Shown piece after piece: positions 27,134-35,364 of a stretch of 64,000 nucleotides of DNA (its first letter is position 1; each line of letters opens with the position of its first letter). Position numbers and translations under genes: made by a program. Origin of the DNA: Faecalibacterium langellae (GTDB lineage: Bacteria; Bacillota; Clostridia; Oscillospirales; Ruminococcaceae). The stretch is taken from NCBI RefSeq assembly GCF_002549775.1, contig NZ_NMTR01000021.1:372001-436000 (forward strand), written 5' to 3'. The notes under the pieces are model-generated. The model was not told where the DNA came from. It searched no databases and was given only the letters and a program-made list of their open reading frames with translations.

Positions 27134-27468
27134 CGTGTTTGCTCCTTTATGCTGGCGTTTCCTATTTCTGCGCACGAAAATGCGCCTGCCCGCCCGCATG
27201 GCGGTGCAAACGCATGGCTTCAAGCGACAAAATGACATCTTTATTATAATGTTTTATAAAAAGGAAAGCAAATCAATTTTCTTCGTGTATGTCACGGCAA
27301 ACTTGAACGCAGACGCACTGTGCGCCCCGAAACTGAAATTTTTTTCACGCAGAGCCGCGCAACGGGCAGAAAATTTGAAAAAATGCGAATTTGTGGTTGA
27401 CAAGTGCCGCTCCCTGCGGTATAATAACCAACGTCGCCGGGAAACACCGGCGCAGACACATGGAATGT
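27134..27468. other. Intergenic region: divergent nfnAB and tRNA promoters
   Basis: No gene. Minus strand promoter for nfnAB: TTGCTT (27266-27271), N17, TATAAT (27243-27248), giving a leader of about 100 nt. Plus strand promoter for the tRNA cluster: see 27397-27425. Confidence 0.7.
27397..27425 (+). promoter_or_regulatory. Consensus promoter of the tRNA cluster
   Basis: TTGACA, N17, TATAAT: a perfect match to the sigma-70/SigA consensus, 43 bp before the first tRNA. It is followed by a GCCGG...CCGGC hairpin in the leader. Confidence 0.9.
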
Positions 27469-27544
27469 GCGGCCGTAGCTCATCTGGTAGAGCGCCACCT
27501 TGCCAAGGTGGAGGTAGCGAGTTCGAGCCTCGTCGGCCGCTCCA
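27469..27544 (+). tRNA. tRNA-Gly (GCC)
   Basis: 76 nt including encoded CCA. Acceptor GCGGCCG/CGGCCGC, anticodon loop CTTGCCAAG giving GCC, T-loop GTTCGAGCC. A near-identical copy is at 28104. Confidence 0.97.
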
Positions 27545-27552
27545 TTTTTTGT

Positions 27553-27628
27553 GGAAGTTTAGCTCAGCTGGGAGAGCATCTGCCTTACAAGCAGAGGGTC
27601 AGCGGTTCGAGCCCGTTAACTTCCACCA
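27553..27628 (+). tRNA. tRNA-Val (TAC)
   Basis: 76 nt with encoded CCA. Acceptor GGAAGTT/AACTTCC, anticodon loop CTTACAA (TAC). Confidence 0.97.
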
Positions 27629-27631
27629 TGT

Positions 27632-27705
27632 GGCCCGGTAGCTCAGTTGGTTAGAGCACCAGCCTGTCACGCTGGGGGTCGTCGGTTCGAGCCCGATCCG
27701 GGTCG
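27632..27705 (+). tRNA. tRNA-Asp (GTC)
   Basis: Acceptor GGCCCGG/CCGGGTC with one G-T pair, anticodon loop CTGTCAC (GTC), discriminator G. CCA is not encoded, unlike its neighbours; TGC follows, and a structured repeat begins there. Confidence 0.96.
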
Positions 27706-27707
27706 TG

Positions 27708-27868
27708 CGTCGAAAGTCCTGCGGTTCATCGGGCGGTCTTGCAAGCAAGACTGCTGTGATGAACGCCAGACTTTCTCCTTTTCCCCACAAACCTTTGCTT
27801 CGCAAATCTTTGCGGGGGCCCCGTTTGAAACAGGAGCGGGAGGGTGCAGGGATAATTGCACCGGTTAT
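27708..27868 (+). repeat. Structured intertRNA element, copy 1
   Basis: About 160 bp between tRNA-Asp and tRNA-Phe. It contains a long three-part hairpin (27712-27775: GAAAGTC..GTTCATC..GCGGTCTTGC-AA-GCAAGACTGC..GATGAAC..GACTTTC), a small TTTGC-TTC-GCAAA hairpin and a final GGTGCA...TGCACC hairpin. It matches 27945-28103 with compensating changes in every stem. Confidence 0.85.
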
Positions 27869-27944
27869 GCCTCTGTAGCTCAGTCGGTAGAGCAGGGGAC
27901 TGAAAATCCCCGTGTCATTGGTTCGATTCCGATCGGAGGCACCA
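27869..27944 (+). tRNA. tRNA-Phe (GAA)
   Basis: 76 nt with encoded CCA. Acceptor GCCTCTG/CGGAGGC, anticodon loop CTGAAAA (GAA). Confidence 0.97.
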
Positions 27945-28103
27945 CGTCGAAAATCCTGTCATTCATCGGGAAGTCTTGCAAGCAAGACTTCTGTGATGAA
28001 TACCAGATTTTCTCCTTTTCCCCACAAAATCTTGCTTCGCAAGCTTTCGCGGGGGCCCCGTTAAAAGAGAGCGGGAGGGTGCAGGGATAAATGCACCGGA
28101 TAT
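27945..28103 (+). repeat. Structured intertRNA element, copy 2
   Basis: Second copy of the 27708 element, directly abutting the CCA of tRNA-Phe. The stems read GAAAATC/GATTTTC, ATTCATC/GATGAAT, GAAGTCTTGC/GCAAGACTTC and CTTGC/GCAAG, so pairing is kept although the bases differ from copy 1. Confidence 0.85.
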
Positions 28104-28179
28104 GCGGCCGTAGCTCATCTGGTAGAGCGCCACCTTGCCAAGGTGGAGGTAGCGAGTTCGAGCCTCGTCGGCCGCTCCA
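28104..28179 (+). tRNA. tRNA-Gly (GCC), second copy
   Basis: 76 nt, same sequence as the copy at 27469, CCA encoded. Confidence 0.97.
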
Positions 28180-28183
28180 ACAC

Positions 28184-28226
28184 GAAGCCATCGTTGATGC
28201 AGAAATGCAAAGACGATGGCTTTTTT
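28184..28226 (+). terminator. Terminator of the tRNA cluster
   Basis: AAGCCATCGT ... ACGATGGCTT followed by TTTTT, 5 bp after the last tRNA. Confidence 0.88.
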
Positions 28227-28315
28227 GTTCCGCCGGTTTATAGTCGCTGCGCGACGGTCACAAGACCGGCAGCAGCAAAATGCAGGTTGCCTTTACAACC
28301 CCTTCCCGTGAAACA

Positions 28316-28412
28316 GCAAAGAGGAAAATCCCACAGGATTTTCCTCTTTGCAAATAAAAATAATAATTCCGCTGATATTGTCAGAGCGAAGCGGAGACAA
28401 TTCTAAATTGTC
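28316..28412. repeat. Two-hairpin dispersed element, copy A
   Basis: Perfect 16-bp hairpin (28316-28331 with 28336-28351), an A-rich link, AATTCCGCTGATATT, then ATTGTC-[AGAGCGAAGCGGA]-GACAAT (28377-28401) and a further AATTGTC. It shares the AATTCCGCT and AGAGCGAAGCGGA core with copies B and C while both stems differ in sequence. It lies between the tRNA terminator and the end of the next minus-strand gene. Confidence 0.8.
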
Positions 28413-28413
28413 T

Positions 28414-29403
28414 TCACAAGATCACATTCTTGATCAGCAGCGAGATGCTGCCGTCGTCGCTGTGCAGAAACTCCACCTCGTTGTCCGAACTGAGCAGCTC
28501 GGTGGGAATCTTCACCTCGATGCCGTTGGCGGTGTGGATGCTGCGGCTCTCCATGCGGCGGATGCGTGCAGGCGTCACGGTCACAGGCTGCTCGGGTGCT
28601 TCCAGCACGTCGCTTTTCTCCACATAGTCGTCAAACGGCACGGCCGCAAGAGGGTATTCCTCCTTCAGCTGCTGGCGCACCTGCTGCACGGACACCTGAT
28701 TGTCGTTGTCGGCAGCCTGATTCGCGATCAGCATGGCCACCTGGGCTTCCACATGGGGCTGGTCGGCGTAGTTCTCCTGCACGGCCTGCACGGCGGCTTC
28801 CTGAATGGCCTGCAGTTTTTTCTTCTCCGGCTGGGCGGTGGTGTACTGGAACACCACCGTGGAAAGGTAAAACTCCTTGCGGCCGTCAATGTCGAACTTC
28901 TTTTCCAGCAGCTTCATGGAGTAATCGGTCAGGTTGACCAGCGCGCCTTCCTCCACCTTGCCGCTCTGGCTGGGCAGGCAGGCCCGCTGCTGGATGATGG
29001 AGTTCACCGGGGCACCTTCCACATTCTCGGTGTAGTGGGTGTAGCCGTTTTTGTAGTTCAGCTTCAGGATGCCCAGCCACGGCTCGCCGTCGCGGGTAAA
29101 ATCCACCACGGCCAGGTCTGCGCCGGGGATGGTGGTGTGGGCGTGCATGTAGTCGAACAGCACGCCCGCGATGCGGCAGGAAAGGTCCACGAAGTCTTTG
29201 TTGTGCTCCAACTCATTTTTGAAGGCAGAATCCGGCAGCGGGCGGCACTGGCGGATATCGTCGCTGGCAAGCAGTTTTTCGATGTGGTACTGAAAATAGG
29301 CGGTCTTTTCAGCGGTCATCTCCATGCCGCCGCCGCTCAGCACGGGGGCGTCCATGGTGGTGTCCAGAACGTGCAGGATCGCCTGATGAATGATGATCTC
29401 CAT
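28414..29403 (-). CDS. Nucleoid-associated protein (NdpA family)
   Basis: 329 residues. MEIIIHQAILHVLDTT at the start, the central HYTENVEGAPVNSIIQQRACLPSQSGKVEEGALVNL and the FD..GRKEFYLS region are typical of the 37-kDa nucleoid-associated (NdpA/YejK) family. Start chosen at ATG 29403. A -10 TATACT on the minus strand lies about 50 bp upstream. Role: nucleoid binding or nucleic-acid packaging; poorly understood in Firmicutes. Confidence 0.82.
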   Translation of the reverse strand: MEIIIHQAILHVLDTTMDAPVLSGGGMEMTAEKTAYFQYHIEKLLASDDIRQCRPLPDSAFKNELEHNKDFVDLSCRIAGVLFDYMHAHTTIPGADLAVVDFTRDGEPWLGILKLNYKNGYTHYTENVEGAPVNSIIQQRACLPSQSGKVEEGALVNLTDYSMKLLEKKFDIDGRKEFYLSTVVFQYTTAQPEKKKLQAIQEAAVQAVQENYADQPHVEAQVAMLIANQAADNDNQVSVQQVRQQLKEEYPLAAVPFDDYVEKSDVLEAPEQPVTVTPARIRRMESRSIHTANGIEVKIPTELLSSDNEVEFLHSDDGSISLLIKNVIL

Positions 29404-29482
29404 GGGTGTTGCAAACCTCATTTCGTACAAAGTCTCATGCCCTACAGTATAGCACAGTCCGGCGCAAAAGGCGAGAGCGGCC

Positions 29483-29511
29483 TTGTAAACGGCCCGCCGG
29501 AATGCTACAAT
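29483..29511 (+). promoter_or_regulatory. Promoter of the PH-domain gene
   Basis: TTGTAA (29483-29488), N17, TACAAT (29506-29511), 31 bp before the start. Confidence 0.7.
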
Positions 29512-29541
29512 AAGGGCAGAACATCCGCAGGAAAGGGGACA

Positions 29542-29925
29542 ATGACCATGGAATTCCGCGATAAACCGATGGAGAACCTCATTCGCATTCAGGAAAAGGA
29601 CATCTGCAAAAACGCTAAAGCACTGCTTTTGGAGGGTGAGCAGGTGGTGGGTGCGTACAAAACGGTGCGCGATCAGGTGATCTTCACCACCCACCGCATC
29701 ATCATGGTGGACATGCAGGGCGTCACCGGCACCCGGCAGCAGATCTTCGTGCTGCCGTACAAAAAGGTGCTGCACTTCGGCATCCAGACGGCCGGTTTCG
29801 GCGACCCGATGCAGGCTTCGCAGCTGACGGTCTGCTTTGCGGACGAGCACGAGGCAAAGTTCGGCTTCATTGGCCAGCAGGAGCTGTTCGCCGTGGCCAA
29901 CGCCATCAGCCGGTGTATCCTGTAA
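29542..29925 (+). CDS. Bacterial PH-domain protein
   Basis: 127 residues, start ATG 29542 behind GAAAGGGG. Sequence EQVVGAYKTVRDQVIFTTHRIIMVD..GVTGTRQQIFVLPYKKVLHFGIQTAG is the beta-rich pattern of bacterial PH domains (PF08000-type, known as YxeE/'bPH'), with a closing helix QQELFAVANAISRCI. Cytosolic. Function unknown; divergent from the nucleoid-associated gene. Confidence 0.8.
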   Translation: MTMEFRDKPMENLIRIQEKDICKNAKALLLEGEQVVGAYKTVRDQVIFTTHRIIMVDMQGVTGTRQQIFVLPYKKVLHFGIQTAGFGDPMQASQLTVCFADEHEAKFGFIGQQELFAVANAISRCIL

Positions 29926-29950
29926 AAACAGAATCGCTTCACTCGTAAAA

Positions 29951-30055
29951 TGCGTTTTGAGCGGCCGCGGGCTGCTCAAAACGCAAATTTAAAAATGAAA
30001 ATTCCGCTAAATATGGCTAGAGCGCAGCGGAAGCCGTTTTAAATGGTTTGGCTCA
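29951..30055. repeat. Two-hairpin dispersed element, copy B
   Basis: First hairpin TGCGTTTTGAGC (29951-29962) / GCTCAAAACGCA (29974-29985); A-rich link; AATTCCGCT; then ATGGCT-[AGAGCGCAGCGGA]-AGCC (30013-30035) and a trailing GGCT arm. Located just downstream of the PH-domain gene. Confidence 0.8.
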
Positions 30056-30063
30056 TATAAAAC

Positions 30064-30115
30064 AAAAGGCTCCCCGCCCGGTTTGCGTGCCGGACAGGGA
30101 GCCTTTTGCTGTATA
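30064..30115 (-). terminator. Terminator of the MFS gene
   Basis: AAAAGGCTCCC ... GGGAGCCTTTT; symmetric A/T flanks, so it may serve both strands. Confidence 0.8.
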
Positions 30116-30129
30116 CGAAATAGGAGATG

Positions 30130-31290
30130 TCAGTGTGAAGTTTTGCGCACCAGCTGTTCGTGCATGACCACCATCAGCACCAGAAGCACCAGCAGATAGA
30201 AGGGGAACAGCGCCGGGGTGATGTTGTTGGCCAGCAGGCCGAACAGCGGCGGCATGACCAGATTGCCCACGTAGGCACTGGCCATCTGGATGCCGATGAC
30301 TGCCTGCGATCTGTCCGCGCCGAAGTGGTCCGGCGTGGCATGGATGATGCTGGGGTAGATGGGCGCACAGCCCACGCCCACCAGCACAAGGCCCGCCAGC
30401 GCCAGCAGCTGCGGCCCGGGCACCAGCAGGGCCGCCACGCCCACGGCCAGCACGCCCTGGCCCAGACGGATCATCTGGGTGTCGCTGAGCTTCAGGGTGA
30501 GGAAGCCGCAGGCCGCGCGCCCGGCGGTGATGCCGATGTAGAACAGGCTGGCGAAGCTGGCAGCGGTGTCGGCGGCCACACCGCGCGTCAGGGTGAGGTA
30601 GCTGCTGGCCCACAGACCGGCAGTCGTTTCCAGCGCGCAGTAGCAGAAAAAGCACAGCATCACTTCTTTTGCGCCCGGCAGGCGGAACACCTGCCCAAGG
30701 CTCAGTGCCTGCGGGGCGGTGCCGTCCTCGGCAGCTTCACCGGTGCGCTTCTGCCACAGCGGCAGGCTGAGGAACAGCACGGCGGTCAGTGCGATCTGGA
30801 ACAGTGCAATGTACCGGTAACCGGCTGTCCACGGCCCGCCGCCCGCCAGCACCCGGCCCATGACCATGGGGCTGACCATCGTGCCGATGCCCCACATGCA
30901 GTGCAGCCAGCTCATGTGGCGGCTCTCGTAGTGCAGGGCAACGTAGTTGTTCAGGGCGGCATCCACGCTGCCTGCGCCCAGACCGTAGGGCACGGCCCAC
31001 AGGCAGAGCATCCAGAACTGCGTGGAGATGGAGAAGCCGAACAGCGCTGCCGCCGTCATGCCCACGCTGATGGCCGTCACCTTGCCCGCGCCCAGTGCCC
31101 GGGTGAGCCGGTCACTGTTCAGGCTGGAGACGATGGTGCCGAAGGAGATGATCATGGACAGGATGCCCGCATAGGACACCGGCACCCCCAGCAGCGGATA
31201 CATGGACGGCCACGCCGACCCCAGCAGGGAATCCGGCAGGCCGAGACTGATGAACGCGAGATAGATGATGGGCAGAAGAAGCTGGATCAT
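30130..31290 (-). CDS. MFS transporter
   Basis: 386 residues, 12 hydrophobic segments, with the MFS loop 2-3 pattern NSDRLTRALGAGKV. Start at ATG 31290 (MIQLLLPIIYLAFISLGLPDSLLG); GGGAGGGAA lies upstream. The N-terminal LPD..LG..WP motif resembles sugar-type MFS (FucP/YfkF-like) members. Divergent from the AraC regulator gene at 31452, which probably controls it. Confidence 0.87.
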   Translation of the reverse strand: MIQLLLPIIYLAFISLGLPDSLLGSAWPSMYPLLGVPVSYAGILSMIISFGTIVSSLNSDRLTRALGAGKVTAISVGMTAAALFGFSISTQFWMLCLWAVPYGLGAGSVDAALNNYVALHYESRHMSWLHCMWGIGTMVSPMVMGRVLAGGGPWTAGYRYIALFQIALTAVLFLSLPLWQKRTGEAAEDGTAPQALSLGQVFRLPGAKEVMLCFFCYCALETTAGLWASSYLTLTRGVAADTAASFASLFYIGITAGRAACGFLTLKLSDTQMIRLGQGVLAVGVAALLVPGPQLLALAGLVLVGVGCAPIYPSIIHATPDHFGADRSQAVIGIQMASAYVGNLVMPPLFGLLANNITPALFPFYLLVLLVLMVVMHEQLVRKTSH

Positions 31291-31451
31291 ATGCTTGAGT
31301 TCCCTCCCGGACGGTGTTATACTGTACTCATGGTTTCTGATAGAATAATACCACGAAATCGACACAAGAGGTAGAACAAAAGCACCGGATTTATGCGACA
31401 AAACCGGCTTTCTGAAATTGCCGGAAACTTTGCAGAAAGGGGGGACAGGCC

Positions 31452-32381
31452 ATGGCATTCCAGACCAGCTGCGCTGCGGCGGGGGGCATCAACTGCCCGC
31501 CGGACATCGTGGCAGACGGCGAAGGGCGGGAGCTGGTGCAGCACGGCAGCGCACTGTTCCCCATTGCCTGCTACGCGGAGGACGTCAAAAGCTACTCGGT
31601 GGCCTGGCACTGGCATGAAGAATTCGAGTTCATCCTTGCGGTGAAGGGCCCGCTGACCGTGGACGTGAACAAGACGCAGCTCGTTCTGCGGACCGGGCAG
31701 GGCGTCTTTATCAACTCCGGGGTGCTCCACGCGGTGGAACAGGCCGAGAGCGGGAACGCGCTGCTGCACTCCGGGGTGTTCCACCCGCGCCTTGTGGGCG
31801 GCATGGACACCATCTTCTGGCAAAAGCGCATCCGCCCGCTGCTGCAGCCCGGTGCCCCGGCGTTTTTCCTGCTGGACAGCGGCACCGCCTGGCAGCGCGA
31901 AGCCCTTGCCTGCCTGCAGGACGCCTGGCAGGTCGTGGCGGATGAACCGCCGGACTACGAGAACGAGGCACGCTACCGTCTGACCACGGTGCTGCGGCTG
32001 CTGGGCGCGCAGTGCGAAGAAGGCGGCGTCAAGGTGTCGCAGCAGGAGCAGATCGCGGCCGAGCGCATGAAGCAGATGCTGCGCTTCGTGGAGGAGCACT
32101 ATGCCGAGGAGCTCACGGTGGAGCGCATCGCGGCCTGCGTGGCCCTGAGCGAGAGCGCCTGCCTGCGCAGCTTCCGGCAGCTGCTGGGCATCACACCCAT
32201 CCAGTATGTGAAGCAGTTCCGGGTGGAGAAGGCCGCCGAACTGCTGCGCTCCACCCGGCTGCGCACCGGCGAGATCGGGGCCGAGTGCGGATTTGCGGAC
32301 GGCAGCTACTTCATCAAGACCTTCCGGGAGCTGAAGCACTGCACCCCGAAGGAGTATCGGCAACGGTTTGAGGCGCAGTAA
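31452..32381 (+). CDS. AraC-family regulator with cupin sensor domain
   Basis: 309 residues. The N-terminal cupin-like domain (WHWHEEFEFILAVKGPLTV ... GVFINSGVLHAVE) binds an effector. The C-terminal AraC DNA-binding domain has two helix-turn-helix units (LTVERIAACVALSESACLRSFRQLLG and TGEIGAECGFADGSYFIKTFRE). ATG 31452 follows AAGGGGGG. Divergent position suggests control of the MFS gene. Confidence 0.92.
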   Translation: MAFQTSCAAAGGINCPPDIVADGEGRELVQHGSALFPIACYAEDVKSYSVAWHWHEEFEFILAVKGPLTVDVNKTQLVLRTGQGVFINSGVLHAVEQAESGNALLHSGVFHPRLVGGMDTIFWQKRIRPLLQPGAPAFFLLDSGTAWQREALACLQDAWQVVADEPPDYENEARYRLTTVLRLLGAQCEEGGVKVSQQEQIAAERMKQMLRFVEEHYAEELTVERIAACVALSESACLRSFRQLLGITPIQYVKQFRVEKAAELLRSTRLRTGEIGAECGFADGSYFIKTFRELKHCTPKEYRQRFEAQ

Positions 32382-32684
32382 CTTTTCTGGCAGGACGGCA
32401 GAGAGTTTCTCCAGCGAATGACCTGGGGGTGGGGCCCCGGCAAGCTTTGCTTGATGGGGCGGGACTGGAGTTCTGCAGCGGCGACGACCGCTGCCAGCGG
32501 CAGAAGCAGGGAGGAGCCGTTGGGGCCGCGGCCAGCAAGACGCAAGCGAACGCGATGCGGATGCTGGGTGCCGCAACCCGCCGCTGTTCGCGGAGAAAGC
32601 TCCCTGCTGGCCTGCCTTTCCATAGAGCAGACCAAATTTAATCGCTCCCTATTATAATAGGTATAAAAAAGGAGAATCAGACCA
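32382..32684. other. 303-bp intergenic region before the MATE gene
   Basis: No gene supported. It has short GC-rich inverted segments (CAAGCTTTGCTTG) and, near the right end, TATAAT at 32652-32657 that may be the -10 of the MATE promoter; no convincing -35 is seen. Confidence 0.5.
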
Positions 32685-34007
32685 TTGACACAGCGCAGCA
32701 TGACCCAAGGCCCCATCACGCAGGGCATTTTACTCTTTGCCCTGCCGCTGATGCTGGGCAACCTTTTGCAGCAGATGTATAACATTGCGGACACCTGGGT
32801 GGTGGGCCGCTTTCTCGGCCCGGACGCACTGGCGGCGGTGGGCTCGTCCTATACCCTCATGACCTTCCTCACCTCCATCCTGCTGGGCCTGTGCATGGGC
32901 AGCGGCGCGGCCATCTCCATGCAGTTCGGCAGCGGGGAAGAAGACCGCATGCGCCAGAGCGTGTTCCTCTCGTTCAGCCTGATCGCGGGCATCTCGCTGG
33001 TGCTGAACGCGCTGGTGTATCTGGGGCTGGACAGCATTTTGTGGGTGCTGCGGGTGCCGGGTGAGCTCAAACCCCTGATGAAGGAGTACCTCGTCATCAT
33101 CTTTCTGGGGATCACGGCTACCTTTTTGTACAACTACTTCGCAAACCTGCTGCGCGCCATTGGCAACTCGGTGGTGCCGCTGGTGTTTCTGGCGGTGTCG
33201 GCGGTGCTGAACGTCATTCTCGACCTCGTGTGCGTGCTGGTGCTGCAGTGGGGCGTGAAGGGCGCGGCGGGGGCCACCGTGTTCTCGCAGTTCGTGTCCG
33301 GCATCGGCATCGGGCTGTATACGCTGAAAAAGTTCCCGCAGCTGTGCCCGAAAAAGGCGGACTGCCGCTGGGACAAAAAGAACCTGGACACCATCCTGAA
33401 CCTCTCGGTGATGACCAGCGTGCAGCAGTCCATCATGAACTTCGGCATCCTGATGGTGCAGGGCCTTGTGAACAGCTTCGGCACGGTGATCATGGCGGCG
33501 TTTGCGGCGGCGGTGAAGATCGACTCCTTCGCCTACATGCCGGTGCAGGATTTCGGCAACGCCTTCTCCACCTATGTGGCCCAGAACTACGGCGCGGGCG
33601 AGACGGACCGCATCAAAAAGGGCATCCGCAGCGCAGGGCTGTGCAGCGCGGTGTTCTGCGTGTGCATCAGCGTGCTGGTGTGTGCCTTTGCGGCCCCGCT
33701 CATGGGCATCTTCATCGACCCGGGCGAGAGCGCCATCATCGCCGCCGGTGTGCACTACCTGCGCATCGAGGGCGCGTGCTACATTGGCATCGGCATTTTG
33801 TTTTTGCTCTACGGCTATTACCGCGCCGTGAACCAGCCGCAGATGTCGGTGGTGCTCACCATCGCGTCGCTGGGCACCCGCGTGGCGCTGGCTTATCTTC
33901 TTTCGGCAACGCCGCTGGGCGTCACCGGCATCTGGCTCAGCGTGCCCATCGGCTGGGCGCTGGCGGATGCCATCGGCATTGGGTATTACCTCAAAAAGAA
34001 GCGCTGA
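32685..34007 (+). CDS. MATE-family efflux transporter
   Basis: 440 residues, 12 membrane segments in two MatE repeats. Marks: GILLFALPLMLGNLLQQMYNIADTWVVGRFLG at the start and GAAISMQFGSG, typical of the DinF/NorM-like cation/drug antiporters. Start taken as TTG 32685, 10 nt after AAGGAG; ATG 32700 is the alternative. Exports drugs or metabolites with Na+/H+. Confidence 0.93.
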   Translation: MTQRSMTQGPITQGILLFALPLMLGNLLQQMYNIADTWVVGRFLGPDALAAVGSSYTLMTFLTSILLGLCMGSGAAISMQFGSGEEDRMRQSVFLSFSLIAGISLVLNALVYLGLDSILWVLRVPGELKPLMKEYLVIIFLGITATFLYNYFANLLRAIGNSVVPLVFLAVSAVLNVILDLVCVLVLQWGVKGAAGATVFSQFVSGIGIGLYTLKKFPQLCPKKADCRWDKKNLDTILNLSVMTSVQQSIMNFGILMVQGLVNSFGTVIMAAFAAAVKIDSFAYMPVQDFGNAFSTYVAQNYGAGETDRIKKGIRSAGLCSAVFCVCISVLVCAFAAPLMGIFIDPGESAIIAAGVHYLRIEGACYIGIGILFLLYGYYRAVNQPQMSVVLTIASLGTRVALAYLLSATPLGVTGIWLSVPIGWALADAIGIGYYLKKKR

Positions 34008-34013
34008 AACGGC

Positions 34014-34044
34014 AAAAGGCTTCCCCCGAGGGGGAAGCCTTTTT
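34014..34044. terminator. Bidirectional terminator MATE/sigG
   Basis: AAAAGGCTTCCCCC gag GGGGGAAGCCTTTTT between the ends of two convergent genes. Confidence 0.9.
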
Positions 34045-34810
34045 ACCCCTTATGGTGGAACTGCTCCAGCGCGCCCTTTTCCAGCCGGGACACCTGCGCC
34101 TGGCTGATGCCGATCTCCCGGGCAACTTCCATCTGGGTCTTGCCCTGCAGGTAGCGCAGCTCCATGATGCGCTTTTCCCGCGGGGTGAGCCCGGCCACAG
34201 TCTGGCGGAACTGCAGCCCGCTGATCCAGCTGTCCTCGCCGTCCGGGTCCCGCACCTGGTCGATGACATACATGGCGTCGCCGCCGTCGGTGTAGATGGG
34301 CTCCTCCAGACTGATGGGCTCCACCACCGATTCCAGCGCGGCGGTCACCTCCCGGCGGGTCAGCCCGGCGCTTTGGGCGATCTCGTCCATGGTGGGCTCG
34401 CGGCCCAGCTGCTTTTCCAGCGCTTCGCGGCTCTGCATGGCGCGGTAAGCGGTATCCCGCAGGCTGCGGCTCACCCGCAGGGCGTTGTTATCGCGCAGGA
34501 AGCGCCGGATCTCGCCGATGATCATCGGCACGCCGTAGGTGGAGAACCGCACCGGCTGGGCGGGGTCGAAGTTGTCGATGGCCTTGATGAGCCCGATGCA
34601 CCCCACCTGGAACAGGTCGTCCAGGTTCTCGCCCCGCTGGGCGAACCGCTGCACCACGCTGAGCACCAGCCGCAGGTTGCCCTCCACCATCTGTTCCCGG
34701 GCCTGCCGGTCCCCGGCGCGGGCGCGCACCAGCAGGCTGCGCTTTTCTTCCTCGGTCAGAACGGGCAGCGCGGCGGTGTTCAGGCCGCACAGCTCCACTT
34801 TGTTGTACAT
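34043..34810 (-). CDS. sigG: Sporulation sigma factor SigG
   Basis: 255 residues, close to B. subtilis SigG as I recall it: start YNKVELCGLNTAALPVL, region 2 NLRLVLSVVQRFAQRGENLDDLFQVGCIGLIKAIDNFD, the invariant STYGVPMIIGEIRRFLRDNN, and region 4 GKTQMEVAREIGISQAQVSRLEKGAL. In spore formers it directs late forespore genes. ATG 34810 is preferred because GGGGG lies 7 nt upstream; ATG 34816 is possible. It is the third member of the classic spoIIGA-sigE-sigG order, here separated from sigE by a toxin-antitoxin-like locus. Confidence 0.93.
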   Translation of the reverse strand: MYNKVELCGLNTAALPVLTEEEKRSLLVRARAGDRQAREQMVEGNLRLVLSVVQRFAQRGENLDDLFQVGCIGLIKAIDNFDPAQPVRFSTYGVPMIIGEIRRFLRDNNALRVSRSLRDTAYRAMQSREALEKQLGREPTMDEIAQSAGLTRREVTAALESVVEPISLEEPIYTDGGDAMYVIDQVRDPDGEDSWISGLQFRQTVAGLTPREKRIMELRYLQGKTQMEVAREIGISQAQVSRLEKGALEQFHHKG

Positions 34811-34925
34811 CCCCATGCCCCCGGTTCCTGTAAACTTCACCGGAAGTATGGCCCCCGCGGCCGGGCACTATGCGTGGAAAAAATTGTGCGCCCTCCCGCA
34901 CAGGGCAGGAGAGCGCAGAAAAACA

Positions 34926-34954
34926 TTGTAATTTGCAGAAATTTATGGTAAGCT
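34926..34954 (+). promoter_or_regulatory. Promoter of the candidate type I toxin mRNA
   Basis: TTGTAA (34926-34931), N17, TAAGCT (34949-34954). The predicted 5' leader is about 155 nt and structured: CTTACCC...GGGTAAG hairpin at 35018-35047. Confidence 0.6.
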
Positions 34955-35115
34955 ATCAGTGGCGGCTGCAAAGCTGCCCATCAGGCGCTGTGCCCACAAA
35001 CGCAGGCGGCTATGCTCCTTACCCGTACCCTGGGTGGACCGGGTAAGAGCGAATTTTTTCATTTGGAATCTCGTTCTCCCCGGAATGCTTGAGGGCAGGA
35101 AGGGGGGGATGCACC

Positions 35116-35226
35116 ATGACGTTTGAACAGGTCGTGCTTCTGCTCACGCTTCTTGGCGGGGCAATTTACGTCACCTTCGAAATTACATGGACTGTTTCTC
35201 ACAGTGATGACAAAAAGAAAAAATGA
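35116..35226 (+). CDS. Candidate type I toxin: 36-residue membrane peptide
   Basis: MTFEQVVLLLTLLGG... then an Ile/Tyr/Phe-rich stretch, WTVSHSDD and KKKK: one hydrophobic helix with a lysine tail, as in TxpA/BsrG/Fst-type holin-like toxins. RBS AGGAAGGGGGG sits 7 nt before ATG 35116. The TGA stop lies in the terminator stem (35224-35264). A consensus promoter on the other strand (35328-35356) would make an RNA complementary to the 3' end of this mRNA, the standard type I layout. Confidence 0.7.
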   Translation: MTFEQVVLLLTLLGGAIYVTFEITWTVSHSDDKKKK

Positions 35227-35270
35227 CCGCCCACGAGTTCCAATCAGTGCGGTCATTTTTCTTTTTGAAA
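35224..35270. terminator. Bidirectional terminator shared by toxin and antisense RNA
   Basis: TGACCGC ... GCGGTCA with AAAAAA on the left and TTTTTCTTTTT on the right; ends both convergent transcripts, which thus overlap here by about 40-50 nt. Confidence 0.85.
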
Positions 35271-35321
35271 TCTGACTAATCTGGTAAGGAGCTAGCCGTT
35301 TGCAGGGCCAGCGCCTTTTGC
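35224..35321 (-). ncRNA. Candidate antitoxin antisense RNA, copy 1
   Basis: Minus-strand promoter TTGACA (35351-35356), N17, TATATT (35328-35333); start near 35321, end at the terminator above, giving about 100 nt. Its 5' part (35283-35315) has the same sequence module, including GCTCCTTACC, as the toxin mRNA leader (34984-35023). Confidence 0.65.
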
Positions 35322-35364
35322 ACTTCTAATATAAACGATTTGCAATAGTTTGTCAAGTAGGGCA

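Noticed and set aside
27712-28103. CRISPR array in the repeated tRNA-flanking sequences
   Set aside because: Only two units of about 160 bp with tRNA genes between them, no 20-40 bp repeat/spacer rhythm and no cas genes.
32418-32657. Small plus-strand ORFs before the MATE gene
   Set aside because: Arg/Trp/Gly-rich translations without RBS or homology; most likely noncoding GC-rich spacer.
34014-34044. Riboswitch between MATE gene and sigG
   Set aside because: Only a simple perfect stem with A/T flanks between convergent genes: a bidirectional terminator.
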